Shown here piece after piece: positions 15,599-24,219 of a DNA stretch of 64,000 nt (position 1 is its first letter; the number at the start of each line of letters is the position of its first letter). The notes under the pieces were generated by a model. It did not search any database. It saw only the letters and a program-made list of their open reading frames with translations, and had not been told where the DNA came from. Where the stretch lies: contig NZ_JANUGY010000003.1 of NCBI RefSeq assembly GCF_024756235.1, positions 372,001-436,000 on the forward strand, given 5' to 3'. The translations under genes and the position numbers were made by a program. Source of the stretch: Massilia kyonggiensis. Lineage in GTDB: Bacteria > Pseudomonadota > Gammaproteobacteria > Burkholderiales > Burkholderiaceae_D.

Positions 15599-18475
15599 AT
15601 GCTCATCCGTATCGCCCGCATCTCTTTCCTCGTCGCCGCGCTGCTCGTGCAGGGCCTGGCGCCGGGCGCGTCCCTCAAGCTCGACGATCCGCTGCCGGTC
15701 GGGGCCCAGGTCAAGGTCGGCAAGCTCGACAATGGCCTGACCTATTACATCCAGCGCAACCGCATGCCCGAGCACAAGCTGGAACTGCGCCTCGTCGTCA
15801 AGGCCGGCTCCATCCTCGAGGATGAGGACCAGCAGGGCCTGGCCCACTTCACCGAGCACATGGCCTTCAACGGCTCGCGCCATTTCAAGAAGCACGAGCT
15901 CGTCTCTTACCTGCAGTCGATCGGCGTGAAGTTCGGCGCCGACCTGAACGCGTACACGTCGTTCGACGAGACCGTCTACATCCTGCCCGTGCCGTCCGAC
16001 CGCAAGGAAGACCTCGACAAGGCCTTCCTCGTGCTGGAAGACTGGGCCCACGGCCTGACGCTGACGGACGCCGACATCGACAAGGAACGCGACATCGTCC
16101 TCGAGGAAGCCCGCCTCGGCAAGGGCGCCGGCGACCGCATGCAGAAAGTCCTGATGCCGAAGATGTATAACGGATCGCGCTATGCCGACCGCCTGCCGAT
16201 CGGCCAGGAAGACGTCATCCGCAGCTTCAAGCCGGAGACCCTGCGCCGCTTCTACAAGGACTGGTACCGCCCGGACCTGATGGCGGTCGTGGCCGTGGGC
16301 GACATCGACCCCGCGCAGGCCGAGAAATTGATCCGCCGTCACTTCGCCGGCCTGAAGAACCCCGCACATGCGCGTCCGCGCGACTACGCCAGGATTCCCG
16401 CCCGCACGGACAACGAGGCGCTCGTCGTCACCGACAAGGAAGCGGGCCCGGCCTCGATCCTGATCCGCTACCCGCTGCAGCCCTTCCACGAGCGCGCCAC
16501 CCTGCGCGGCTACCGCGAGCAACTGATCGAAGCGCTGTTCGCCGGCATGCTGAACCAGCGCTTGCAGGAATTGTCGGCGCTGCCCTCCCCGCCGTTCATC
16601 GGCGCCAGCAGCGCCCTGTCGCGCCTGACGCCGCGCTACCGGTCGTACAACGCGATGGCCGCGCTCGGCATGAACGGCGCCACCGTCGCCATCGACGCCC
16701 TCGTGCAGGAAAACGAGCGCGCGCGCCGCTTCGGCTTTACTGCGGCCGAACTGGAGCGCATGAAGAAAACGATGATGCGCACGTATGAACGGGCCTGGAA
16801 CGAACGGGACAAGACGGATTCCGCCGTCCACGCCGCCGAACTGATGCGCAACTTCCTCGAAGGCGAATCGATTCCCGGCATCGATGCCGAGTACCGCTAC
16901 GTGAAGGAACTGGCGCCCGGCATCACGCTCGCGGAGATCAATGCGTATGCCGCCAAGACCATCCCGGCCGACTCCGGCAAGCTCGTGATCTACACGGGCT
17001 CGACCAAGACGGAAGGCGACGCACCGATTCCCACCGGCGAGCAATTGCTGGCGGCCGTCACGAACGCCGAAAAGCGCGACGTGAAGGCGCACGACGAAAA
17101 AGCCGTGGCCGCGCACCTGATGGACCAGCCGCCCGCGCCCGGCAAGATCGTCGAAGAAAGCCGCGACGTGAGTCTCGGCCTCACGCGGCTGACCCTGTCG
17201 AACGGCGTCAAGGTGATCCTCAAGCCGACGACGTTCCGCAACGACCAGGTCCTGATGAGCGCCGCCCGCTTCGGCGGCCAGAGCCTGTTCGACGACAAGG
17301 ACATGTTCAACGCCCGCTACGCCGACACCATCGTCGCCGCGATGGGCCTGAAGGATTTTTCGCCGCTGGACATGCGCAAGATCCTCGCCGGCAAGGCCGC
17401 CTCCGTGAGTGCGGGCCTGGGCAACAACACGGACGTCGTCGCGGGCACGGCGGGCGCCACCGACGTCGAGACGATGCTGCAGATGGTGTGGCTGAAGTTC
17501 GCCGGCGTGCGGCGCGACGAGGACCTGTACAAATCCTTCATCGGCAAGCAGATGGAACTGGCGCGCAACCGCCTGTCGCAGCCGGGCGCCCTGTTCGGCG
17601 ACACCGTGCTGGCCACGCTGTACGACAACAACCCGCGCGCGCCGCGCGCCCTGCGTCCCGAGGACATCAACAAGATCGACCTCGACCGTGCCATCGCCAT
17701 CTACCGCCAGCGCTTCTCCAGCGCGAAAGGCCTGACGTTCATCTTCGTCGGCAGCTTCGACGTGGCCGCCATCAAGCCGCTCGTCGCCACGTACCTCGGC
17801 AGCCTGCCCACGCCGGACATTCCGACCGCCTACCGCGACCTCGGCATCCGCCCGGTGACGGGCGTCGTCAAGCGCGAAATCAAGAGCGGTTCGGAAGACC
17901 GCAGCAACGTGTCGCTGACGTTCACGGGTCCGGGCGAGGTCACGGAACTGGAAGAACTGCGCCTGTCCGCGCTGACGGAAGTGATGAACATCCGCATCAT
18001 CGATATCCTGCGCGAGAAACTGGGCCTGATCTACGGCGGCGGCATGGAAGCCTCGATGACGCGCATCCCGTACAGCCACTACACGATCGGCGTCCAGCTG
18101 CCGACGGGCCCGGACAACGTCGACAAGGTGCTGGCGGCGACGTTCGCGGAGATCGACCGCATGCGCAAGGAAGGCCCGACGCAGGAAGACCTGGACAAGG
18201 TCAAGACGAACTGGCTGCAGACCTACCGCAAGTCGCTGCAGGAAAACACGTACTGGCTGGCCGCTCTGCAAACATCGCTGACGGAAGGTACCGACCCGGG
18301 CACCATCCTCACGTTCGACAAGGAAGTGCAGAACCTCACAGTGGACGACGTCAAGCGGGCGGCGCAGCGCTACCTGAACACGGACAATTACGTGCAGGTG
18401 GTGCTGAATCCGGAGACCAAGGCCGCCGCGGCCCAGGCGAGGAACGACACCGAGAAGAAGCCCGGCAAATCCTGA
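15599..18475 (+). CDS. M16-family zinc metallopeptidase (PqqL-like)
   Basis: A 958-residue exported protein with a signal peptide (about residues 1-24) and two tandem M16 units. The N-terminal unit carries the inverted zinc motif H83-F-T-E-H87 and a downstream Glu in ERDIVLEEARLG. The C-terminal unit (about 520-930) lacks that motif, as in the inactive halves of pitrilysins, and ends with TYRKSLQENTYWLAAL. Likely a periplasmic peptidase degrading peptides; no partner gene is adjacent. Its stop codon abuts the stop of the convergent S9 peptidase gene with no spacing and no terminator visible. Confidence 0.93.
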   Translation: MLIRIARISFLVAALLVQGLAPGASLKLDDPLPVGAQVKVGKLDNGLTYYIQRNRMPEHKLELRLVVKAGSILEDEDQQGLAHFTEHMAFNGSRHFKKHELVSYLQSIGVKFGADLNAYTSFDETVYILPVPSDRKEDLDKAFLVLEDWAHGLTLTDADIDKERDIVLEEARLGKGAGDRMQKVLMPKMYNGSRYADRLPIGQEDVIRSFKPETLRRFYKDWYRPDLMAVVAVGDIDPAQAEKLIRRHFAGLKNPAHARPRDYARIPARTDNEALVVTDKEAGPASILIRYPLQPFHERATLRGYREQLIEALFAGMLNQRLQELSALPSPPFIGASSALSRLTPRYRSYNAMAALGMNGATVAIDALVQENERARRFGFTAAELERMKKTMMRTYERAWNERDKTDSAVHAAELMRNFLEGESIPGIDAEYRYVKELAPGITLAEINAYAAKTIPADSGKLVIYTGSTKTEGDAPIPTGEQLLAAVTNAEKRDVKAHDEKAVAAHLMDQPPAPGKIVEESRDVSLGLTRLTLSNGVKVILKPTTFRNDQVLMSAARFGGQSLFDDKDMFNARYADTIVAAMGLKDFSPLDMRKILAGKAASVSAGLGNNTDVVAGTAGATDVETMLQMVWLKFAGVRRDEDLYKSFIGKQMELARNRLSQPGALFGDTVLATLYDNNPRAPRALRPEDINKIDLDRAIAIYRQRFSSAKGLTFIFVGSFDVAAIKPLVATYLGSLPTPDIPTAYRDLGIRPVTGVVKREIKSGSEDRSNVSLTFTGPGEVTELEELRLSALTEVMNIRIIDILREKLGLIYGGGMEASMTRIPYSHYTIGVQLPTGPDNVDKVLAATFAEIDRMRKEGPTQEDLDKVKTNWLQTYRKSLQENTYWLAALQTSLTEGTDPGTILTFDKEVQNLTVDDVKRAAQRYLNTDNYVQVVLNPETKAAAAQARNDTEKKPGKS

Positions 18476-20443
18476 TTACTTCAAGTATTTGTTAAACCAC
18501 GCGATCTCTCTCGCGCGCAGGTCGCGCTGGTGTTCCGGCTTGCGGAACGCGTGGCCCTCGCCGTCGTACACGAGCAAGGTGGTCGGCACGCCCATCGCCT
18601 TCAGGCCGTGCCAGAACTCGAACGATTGCGCCGGCGGGCACTCGACGTCGCGCTCCCCCACGTAGATGAAGGTCGGCGTACGCGCCGCCTTGATCGCTTC
18701 GATCGGCGATGCCGCGCGGTAGACTGCCGGATCGTCATACATCGTCGCACCGAAGAACGGCACCATCCACTGGTCGATGCCGTTCTGGCCGTAGTAGCTG
18801 ATCCAGTTGGCGATGCCGGCGCCGGCCACGGCCGCCTTGAAGCGCTGGCTGTGCGTGACACCCCACATCGTCATGAAGCCGCCGTAGGAATGGCCCATCA
18901 GCCCGAGCCGGTTGGCGTCGATCGGCGCGCGGGCAATGACCGCGTCGACGCCGGCCAGGATGTCGCGCCAGTCGCCGCCGCCGAAGTCGCGCCGGTTCGC
19001 GCGCGTGAATGCCGCGCCCTGGCCGTAGCTGCCGCGCGGGTTCGGCATGAAGACGAAATACCCTTCCTTCACGAGGTCGCGCACGAGCGGGTTGCCGTTG
19101 TCGCCGGCTGCCACGTAGCGCGGCGACGCGGCTGCCGCCGGGCCGCCATGCACCTGCACGATCATCGGGTAGGTGCGGCCCGCCTCCACGCTGCGCGGGC
19201 CCACCAGCCAGCCCTGCACGTCGAAACCTTCGTTGGTCCAGCCGATACTGCGCGCGGAGACCTGCGGCGCGAAGCCATCGTTGTCGCGCGTGATGGGCAC
19301 CAGTTCCGGCAGGCGGCCGGCGACGATGCGCGGCGCGTGCTCGAAGTCTTCCGTCACCGCCGCGGCCACGCGGCCGTCGGCGCTGAACACGACCCGCCCG
19401 TCCCGTCCGCCCGACGTCGTGACAGGCGCCTGCCACAGCATGCGCGCGCTGCGCGCCTCGGGATCGATCGCGGCGATGCCGGCGTCGCTGCCGGCCAACA
19501 CGGACGCGAGCAATTCCTTGCCGCGCCACGTGATGCCGTTGAACGACCCCTTGTAATCCGGAGTCACGTCGACCGGCTCGCCGCCTTCCAGCGGCACGGT
19601 GTACACGTCGCCGCCGACGGAACCGAAGTCGCTCATCAGGCCGCCGATGAACGCGACCGTGCGGCCGTCCGGCGACACGTGCGGCATGTTCATCTGCATC
19701 TTCGGCGCAGCAATGATGCGCAGGCGCCCGCTGGCCGCGTCCACGTGGCCCAAGGTCGCGATCCACCAGTTGTTGTCGCCATTGCCCTTCGCGCTCGTGA
19801 CGACGAAGCCCTTGCCGTCCGGCGTCCAGTCGTATTCGTAGATGAACGTATCGCTTGGCGACACGAGGCGATAATCACCGCCGGCCACGGATACGATCGC
19901 GATGCGCTGTTCGTCCTCTTCCTGCGCGAGGCCGATCTCGCCGACCTGGCGCGCGCCCGCCTCGACGGCCCCCGTCAGCTTCTTCGCACCGACCGTCGCG
20001 AGGAAGGCGACCTGGCGCCCGTCCGGCGACCAGCGCACCGTGCCGGCTACGCCCCTGATCGCGGCGAGTGTAGTCACCCGGCCGTCGCGCACCAGCACGA
20101 CGCTGGCGGTGCCGGCCCTCGGGTCGGCGACGATGGCGGCCAGCGTCTTCTGGTCCGGCGCCCAGGCCAGCGACTCCAGGCGGCATTGCGCGCAATCGGC
20201 CTTTTGCCACGTCGATGCGATGCGGCCGGTGGCCGTGTCGCGCACGACGATGCGCGGCCCCGTCCTCGCTTCGCCCTCCACCGCCTCCACCGCCGCGATG
20301 CGCTCGCCGCTTGCCGTCATCGCGAGCGTGCGGTAGGAGCGCATGCCTGCCGGATCGGCGTATGCCGCCCCCGCCGCCAGCAGAACGGCCAATGCCGCGC
20401 CGCGCGCGACGGTCTTGCCATCGAGGGAGATGTCCCGGGTCAT
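18476..20443 (-). CDS. S9-family prolyl oligopeptidase-type serine peptidase
   Basis: A 655-residue exported peptidase. The signal peptide (AALAVLLAAGAAYA) precedes a beta-propeller (about 35-400) with WSPDGRQVAFL and SPDGRTVAFIG blades. An alpha/beta hydrolase domain follows: Ser519 in GLMGHSYGGF, Asp in VGERDVECP and His in YDGEGHAF. It resembles dipeptidyl- and acylaminoacyl-peptidases. The ATG at 20443 follows AAGGACG; the longer open frame upstream runs into ribE leader sequence. It is convergent with the M16 peptidase, and the two together split the riboflavin genes into two blocks. Confidence 0.93.
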   Translation of the reverse strand: MTRDISLDGKTVARGAALAVLLAAGAAYADPAGMRSYRTLAMTASGERIAAVEAVEGEARTGPRIVVRDTATGRIASTWQKADCAQCRLESLAWAPDQKTLAAIVADPRAGTASVVLVRDGRVTTLAAIRGVAGTVRWSPDGRQVAFLATVGAKKLTGAVEAGARQVGEIGLAQEEDEQRIAIVSVAGGDYRLVSPSDTFIYEYDWTPDGKGFVVTSAKGNGDNNWWIATLGHVDAASGRLRIIAAPKMQMNMPHVSPDGRTVAFIGGLMSDFGSVGGDVYTVPLEGGEPVDVTPDYKGSFNGITWRGKELLASVLAGSDAGIAAIDPEARSARMLWQAPVTTSGGRDGRVVFSADGRVAAAVTEDFEHAPRIVAGRLPELVPITRDNDGFAPQVSARSIGWTNEGFDVQGWLVGPRSVEAGRTYPMIVQVHGGPAAAASPRYVAAGDNGNPLVRDLVKEGYFVFMPNPRGSYGQGAAFTRANRRDFGGGDWRDILAGVDAVIARAPIDANRLGLMGHSYGGFMTMWGVTHSQRFKAAVAGAGIANWISYYGQNGIDQWMVPFFGATMYDDPAVYRAASPIEAIKAARTPTFIYVGERDVECPPAQSFEFWHGLKAMGVPTTLLVYDGEGHAFRKPEHQRDLRAREIAWFNKYLK

Positions 20444-20535
20444 GTCTCGTCCTTGTTGTCGTTGTGATGCCAACGTAAAGACGGACAGGCCGGCTACGCT
20501 GGCACGGAGGCCAGCAGGCAGTCTACGCCATCCGC

Positions 20536-21165
20536 TCAGGCCTTGGCGGCGCTGAGCATGCGTTCCACGTAGCGCGCGATGAGGTCGATCTCGAGATTGA
20601 CCTTGGCGCCGGCGCGCAGGTGCTTCAGCGTCGTGACGGCGATCGTGTGCGGGATCAGGTTGATGGAGAAGCGGCAGCACGCTTGACCCGCGCCGTCGAT
20701 GTCTTCGACGCTGTTGACGGTCAGCGACACGCCGTTCACGACGACGGACCCTTTATAGGCCAGGTACTTGCCCAGGTCGCGGGGCGCGTCGACGACGAGC
20801 TTCCACGACTCGCCCACCTGCTCGAAGCTGTGCACTTCGCCGAGGCCGTCGACGTGGCCCGACACGAGGTGGCCGCCCAGGCGCTCGGCCAGGGTCAGCG
20901 CCTTTTCCAGGTTCACTTCGCCCGGCTGGTCGAGGCCCACGGTGCGGTTCAGGCTCTCGCGCGAGACGTCGACGGCGAAGGCGCTGTCCGTCTTCTCGAC
21001 CACGGTCATGCAGGCGCCGTTGATGGCGATCGAGTCGCCCAGCGCGACGTCGGCCAGCGGCAGGCCGCCCGCGTCGATGTCCAGGCGCACGCCGGCATCC
21101 GCGCCGTCCGCGAGCGGGGTGACCGATTTGATGCTGCCGACGGCAGCGACGATTCCGGTGAACAT
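20536..21165 (-). CDS. ribE: Riboflavin synthase (alpha chain)
   Basis: A 209-residue enzyme that dismutates two lumazine molecules into riboflavin. It shows the typical internal duplication: repeat one begins MFTGIVAAVGSIKSV and contains LGDSIAINGACMTV; repeat two begins VSGHVDGLGEVHSFEQVG and contains KGSVVVNGVSLTVN. The C-terminal trimerisation helix ends DLIARYVERMLS. It lies 31 bases after ribD and completes the ribD-ribE block. Confidence 0.96.
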   Translation of the reverse strand: MFTGIVAAVGSIKSVTPLADGADAGVRLDIDAGGLPLADVALGDSIAINGACMTVVEKTDSAFAVDVSRESLNRTVGLDQPGEVNLEKALTLAERLGGHLVSGHVDGLGEVHSFEQVGESWKLVVDAPRDLGKYLAYKGSVVVNGVSLTVNSVEDIDGAGQACCRFSINLIPHTIAVTTLKHLRAGAKVNLEIDLIARYVERMLSAAKA

Positions 21166-21196
21166 GATCTCTTCCTTTGTTTTGACTGTGTTCGTG

Positions 21197-22348
21197 TTAC
21201 GCGTGACGGTTCGGATCCTCGTCCCGCTTGAAACGCGCCAGGATGCGCAGGTCGGGCCCGACCTGGGCCACGCCGTGGAAATGCAGCGGCACCTTGTCGG
21301 CCAGGTGCGCGAGCGGCGGCAGCGCGAACATGCCCTGCCCCGGCCCGACGAGGCTGGGCGCCAGGTAGACGAGCAGCTCGTCCACGCAGCCCTCGCGCAC
21401 GAGCGACGCGTTCAGCTTGGAACCGGCCTCGACGTGCAGCTCGTTGATCTCGCGCCGCCCCAGCTCGCGCATCAGCGCCGGCAGGTCGACCTTGCCGGAT
21501 GCGTTCGGCAACATGATGATTTCGTGCCCCAGCGCTTGCAACGCCGCTTCCTTGTCCGCGTTCGGCACGGCGGCCACGATCCAGCAGGGCTCCCCTTGCA
21601 GGATGCACGCGTCGAGGTCGATGTCGAGGCGGCTGTCGACTATCACGCGGCGCGGCTGCAGCGGCGTGTCGATGCCGCGCACGGTCAGTTGCGGGTTGTC
21701 GACTTTGATCGTGCCGATGCCGGTCAGGATCGCACTCGCGCGCGCACGCCACGCGTGGCCGTCGGCCCTGGCCTCGGGGCTGGTGATCCACTGGCTTTCG
21801 CCGTTTTCCAGCGCCGTGACGCCGTCCAGGCTGGCCGCCGTCTTCAGGCGCACCCACGGCCGCCCGTGACGCATGCGCGTGAAGAAGCCGATGTTCAATT
21901 CATGGGCCGGTTCGGCCAGCAGGCCCGCGCTGACCTCGATGCCGGCCGCTTCCAGTTGCGCCAGGCCGCGCCCGGCGACGAGCGGATTCGGGTCGACCAT
22001 GGCCGCCACGACGCGGCCGAGCCCCGCCTGGATCAGCGCGTTCGAGCACGGCGGCGTGCGGCCGTAGTGGCTGCAGGGCTCCAGCGTGACGTAGGCGGTG
22101 GCCCCGCGCACGTCGTTGCCGCGCGCCTGGGCATCGCGCAACGCCTGGATCTCGGCATGGGCCTGCCCGGCGGCCTGCGTGTGGCCGGCGCCGATGACGG
22201 TGCCGTCGCGCACGATCACGCAGCCGATGCGCGGGTTGGGCGCGGTGATGTACATGCCCTTCGCCGCCCATTCCAGGGCCAGCGCCATGCCGTCGGTATC
22301 GCTCTGTATCTGCACTCTCGTTTCCGGTCTCGCTACGTTGTGTTGCAT
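21197..22348 (-). CDS. ribD: Bifunctional diaminohydroxyphosphoribosylaminopyrimidine deaminase / uracil reductase
   Basis: A 383-residue enzyme catalysing the second and third steps of riboflavin synthesis. The N-terminal deaminase domain has the zinc motif HAEIQAL and EPCSHYGRTPPCSNAL. The C-terminal reductase domain (from about residue 155, RPWVRLKTAASLDG) has ILTGIGTIKVDNPQLTVR and ends with the NADPH-domain segment INELHVEAGSKLNASL. The ATG at 22348 shares one base with the stop of the FimT-like gene (TGATG), so it is translated from the pilin message. An upstream in-frame start would extend into that gene. Confidence 0.95.
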   Translation of the reverse strand: MQHNVARPETRVQIQSDTDGMALALEWAAKGMYITAPNPRIGCVIVRDGTVIGAGHTQAAGQAHAEIQALRDAQARGNDVRGATAYVTLEPCSHYGRTPPCSNALIQAGLGRVVAAMVDPNPLVAGRGLAQLEAAGIEVSAGLLAEPAHELNIGFFTRMRHGRPWVRLKTAASLDGVTALENGESQWITSPEARADGHAWRARASAILTGIGTIKVDNPQLTVRGIDTPLQPRRVIVDSRLDIDLDACILQGEPCWIVAAVPNADKEAALQALGHEIIMLPNASGKVDLPALMRELGRREINELHVEAGSKLNASLVREGCVDELLVYLAPSLVGPGQGMFALPPLAHLADKVPLHFHGVAQVGPDLRILARFKRDEDPNRHA

Positions 22349-22932
22349 CAGGACGGTGCCGGCGCGCCGTCGCAACCCGCATCGCGTGCCGGATCGCAGA
22401 CGCGCGCCCGGCCCAGCATGTTGATTTTAATACGGCGGATGTGCCCGCCGTGAAACAGCGACACCGTTCCCCAGCGCGCCGCCGCGCTGTTACCGTCGGC
22501 GCAACTGCGTCCCGCGCCATTGTAGGCGATATAGTACGGCCGTGCGACATTCGTGAAAGCGAAGTCGACGGCAATGCCCGGCGCCAGCGGCCCGTGCTCC
22601 GCGATCAGCTCGCCCTCCCCCGGTTGGCCGTCGCCGTCGGGGTCGGCGTCACCGAGCACCCGCCAGCCCAGGCGCCAGTCGGCCCCGCGCGGGTCGCGCG
22701 GCACCACCTTCACGCGCCGCCCGCGCGCAAGCGCCTGCGCCCGCGCGAGGTCGATCGCCACGAACAGGTCGCCGGTGGCCGCCTTCAACTGCTGCATGCG
22801 CACGAGGTCGCGCAGGTCGGGCACGGCGATGGCCAGCACGATGGCGGACACGGCCAGGACGATGCACAGTTCGGGCAGCGTCACCCCGGCCGCCCGCCGG
22901 GCGCGCCTGGACACGGATGTCACGGCCAACAT
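22348..22932 (-). CDS. fimT: GspH/FimT-type minor pilin
   Basis: A 194-residue type IV pilin-like protein. The leader ends with the prepilin peptidase site, Gly before VTLPELCIVL (Glu at +5), followed by the hydrophobic helix SAIVLAIAVPDLRDL. The globular C-terminal domain has WRLGWRVLGDADPDGDG and a Cys pair near the end. FimT/GspH pseudopilins prime assembly and, in some species, bind DNA for uptake. The ATG at 22932 overlaps the end of the preceding PilE-like gene by 13 bases. Confidence 0.85.
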   Translation of the reverse strand: MLAVTSVSRRARRAAGVTLPELCIVLAVSAIVLAIAVPDLRDLVRMQQLKAATGDLFVAIDLARAQALARGRRVKVVPRDPRGADWRLGWRVLGDADPDGDGQPGEGELIAEHGPLAPGIAVDFAFTNVARPYYIAYNGAGRSCADGNSAAARWGTVSLFHGGHIRRIKINMLGRARVCDPARDAGCDGAPAPS

Positions 22933-23356
22933 CGCGCCTCCGGGTGTTCCGCGCCCTGGCGCCCGGTGCTGTCGAGCGTCAGCGCGCCGCAGTCGGGATC
23001 GCGGAAGCGCGCGTCGACGCGCGCCGTACCGGGGCGGGCGCGGATCTCGACGCATTCCCCGATCCCGCGGTCGGGACAGGCATACGCGTCGAGTTCATAC
23101 GCGCTCGTGGACGCGCGGGAGCCCGACCACCACGTGAAGCCGTCCGCGCCGGGCTCGTCCGCCGAGAACGCGACATACGTATGATGCTGGAGGCGGTGGC
23201 GCTCCTGGCGCTGCATGGCGTCGATCAGCGCCACCTGCCCCTCGACGCGCCTGACCCGCACGGTGTAGCCGGCGTAGGTCGGGTACGCGAGCGCGCCCAG
23301 GATGCAGACGATGGCCAGCACGATCATCAGTTCCACGAGCGTGAATCCCGCCTCAT
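22920..23356 (-). CDS. PilE-like minor pilin with an apparent single-base frameshift at its start
   Basis: A clear prepilin helix (GFTLVELMIVLAIVCILGAL, then YPTYAGYTVRV) and a pilin C-terminal domain ending with a Cys pair are encoded to the stop at 22920. No ATG, GTG or TTG lies in frame within about 50 codons upstream. The ATG at 23356-23354, which overlaps the PilX-like stop as ATGA, is out of frame by one base. With one more G in the GGG run at 23347-23349 it would read MRRGFTLVEL, an ideal prepilin leader. The gene is therefore either mis-sequenced or freshly broken. It belongs to the minor pilin set that starts PilV, PilW, PilX. Confidence 0.7.
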
Positions 23357-24219
23357 GGCCCGGCGCGGGCGTGCAGCTCGTCCCAGTTCGCGATCTCGCG
23401 CCAGCCGATGCGGCCGGCCGGCAGCCGTCGTTCGCGCGGCCGGGTCGGCTGCCGGTCGCCGCCGCCTTCGCTGCCTTCGCTGCCTTCGCTGCCGTCGTTG
23501 CCGCCGCCGCTGCTGCCACCGCCACCGCTATCACCACCGCCGCCGCCGCCGTGTGCATCATCGTTGCCATCGTCATGTCCCTCATCGCTGCCCTCATCGC
23601 TCCCGCGTCCGCCTGCGTTTCCCTGTCCGCGATCCCGTCCGCCGCCATCCGGCGGCGGCAACCGGACCAGCGACTGCAAGACGACCCGCGTCGACGTCCG
23701 GGTCCCGAACCCGATGGCCGTGACGCGATAAAAGCTGCCCAGCTGCGCCGTCGCACCCGCCGGCGCAAGCCTTTCGATGACGTAGGCCGGCAGCCGCGCC
23801 GGCAACGCCCCTCGCCCCACCGCCAGTGCAGCGCCCGTGAAGTGGCCGTAGGGCACGAGCGCCGGGTTGCCGGCGTCCGCGAGATCGAGCGCCTGCCACG
23901 CGGGCGGTGAGCGCGCACGGCACAGCCCGAGGTCGTCGGCGCCGCGCCCGCAGTCATCCCCGAACGCGTGGCCGCCCGCCGGGCCGAAGTGCGCGGCACG
24001 ATCGGGCGGCACGCCTGCCGCGCCGGCGATATCGTGTTCGGCATCGCGCAGGGCCGCCTCGGCCGCCGCCCGCGCCACGTCGCGGTCGCGCTCGTTGCGC
24101 GCGGAGGCCAGCAGGACGAACGCCCCGCGCGCGACGGCCACGCCGATCACCATCGTCGCCAGCATCAGTGTGAGCGCGCAGACGAGGGCCAGTCCGCGCT
24201 CGTGTGCGGGCGTCTTCAT
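23353..24219 (-). CDS. pilX: PilX-like minor pilin with a Gly/Ser/Asp-rich insert
   Basis: A 288-residue protein with the PilX-type N-terminus (GLALVCALTLMLATMVIGVA), which lacks the +5 Glu as many PilX/GspK-like proteins do, then ARNERDRDVARAAAEAALRDAE. The core has FYRVTAIGFG, and the tail WREIANWDEL is typical of PilX. Between about residues 195 and 262 is a low-complexity Gly/Ser/Asp/Glu stretch, encoded partly by a 9-bp tandem repeat, that is unusual for the family. Its stop overlaps the next pilin start (ATGA), and its start overlaps the PilW end. Confidence 0.85.
   Translation of the reverse strand: MKTPAHERGLALVCALTLMLATMVIGVAVARGAFVLLASARNERDRDVARAAAEAALRDAEHDIAGAAGVPPDRAAHFGPAGGHAFGDDCGRGADDLGLCRARSPPAWQALDLADAGNPALVPYGHFTGAALAVGRGALPARLPAYVIERLAPAGATAQLGSFYRVTAIGFGTRTSTRVVLQSLVRLPPPDGGGRDRGQGNAGGRGSDEGSDEGHDDGNDDAHGGGGGGDSGGGGSSGGGNDGSEGSEGSEGGGDRQPTRPRERRLPAGRIGWREIANWDELHARAGP
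23464..23490. repeat. 9-bp coding tandem repeat (three units)
   Basis: GCCTTCGCT is repeated three times exactly (23464-23472, 23473-23481, 23482-23490) inside the PilX-like gene. It encodes the Ser-Glu-Gly repeat of the low-complexity insert and could expand or contract by slippage without shifting the frame. Confidence 0.85.

Noticed and set aside
15536..18271. 911-codon minus-strand frame opposite the M16 peptidase
   Set aside because: Shadow frame: composition is Arg/Val/His-rich, without family motifs, while the plus strand encodes an intact metallopeptidase.
22920..24044. 374-codon frame read as one long protein ending in pilin sequence
   Set aside because: Its first part is antisense/out-of-frame pilX DNA; only the final part from GFTLVEL is pilin.
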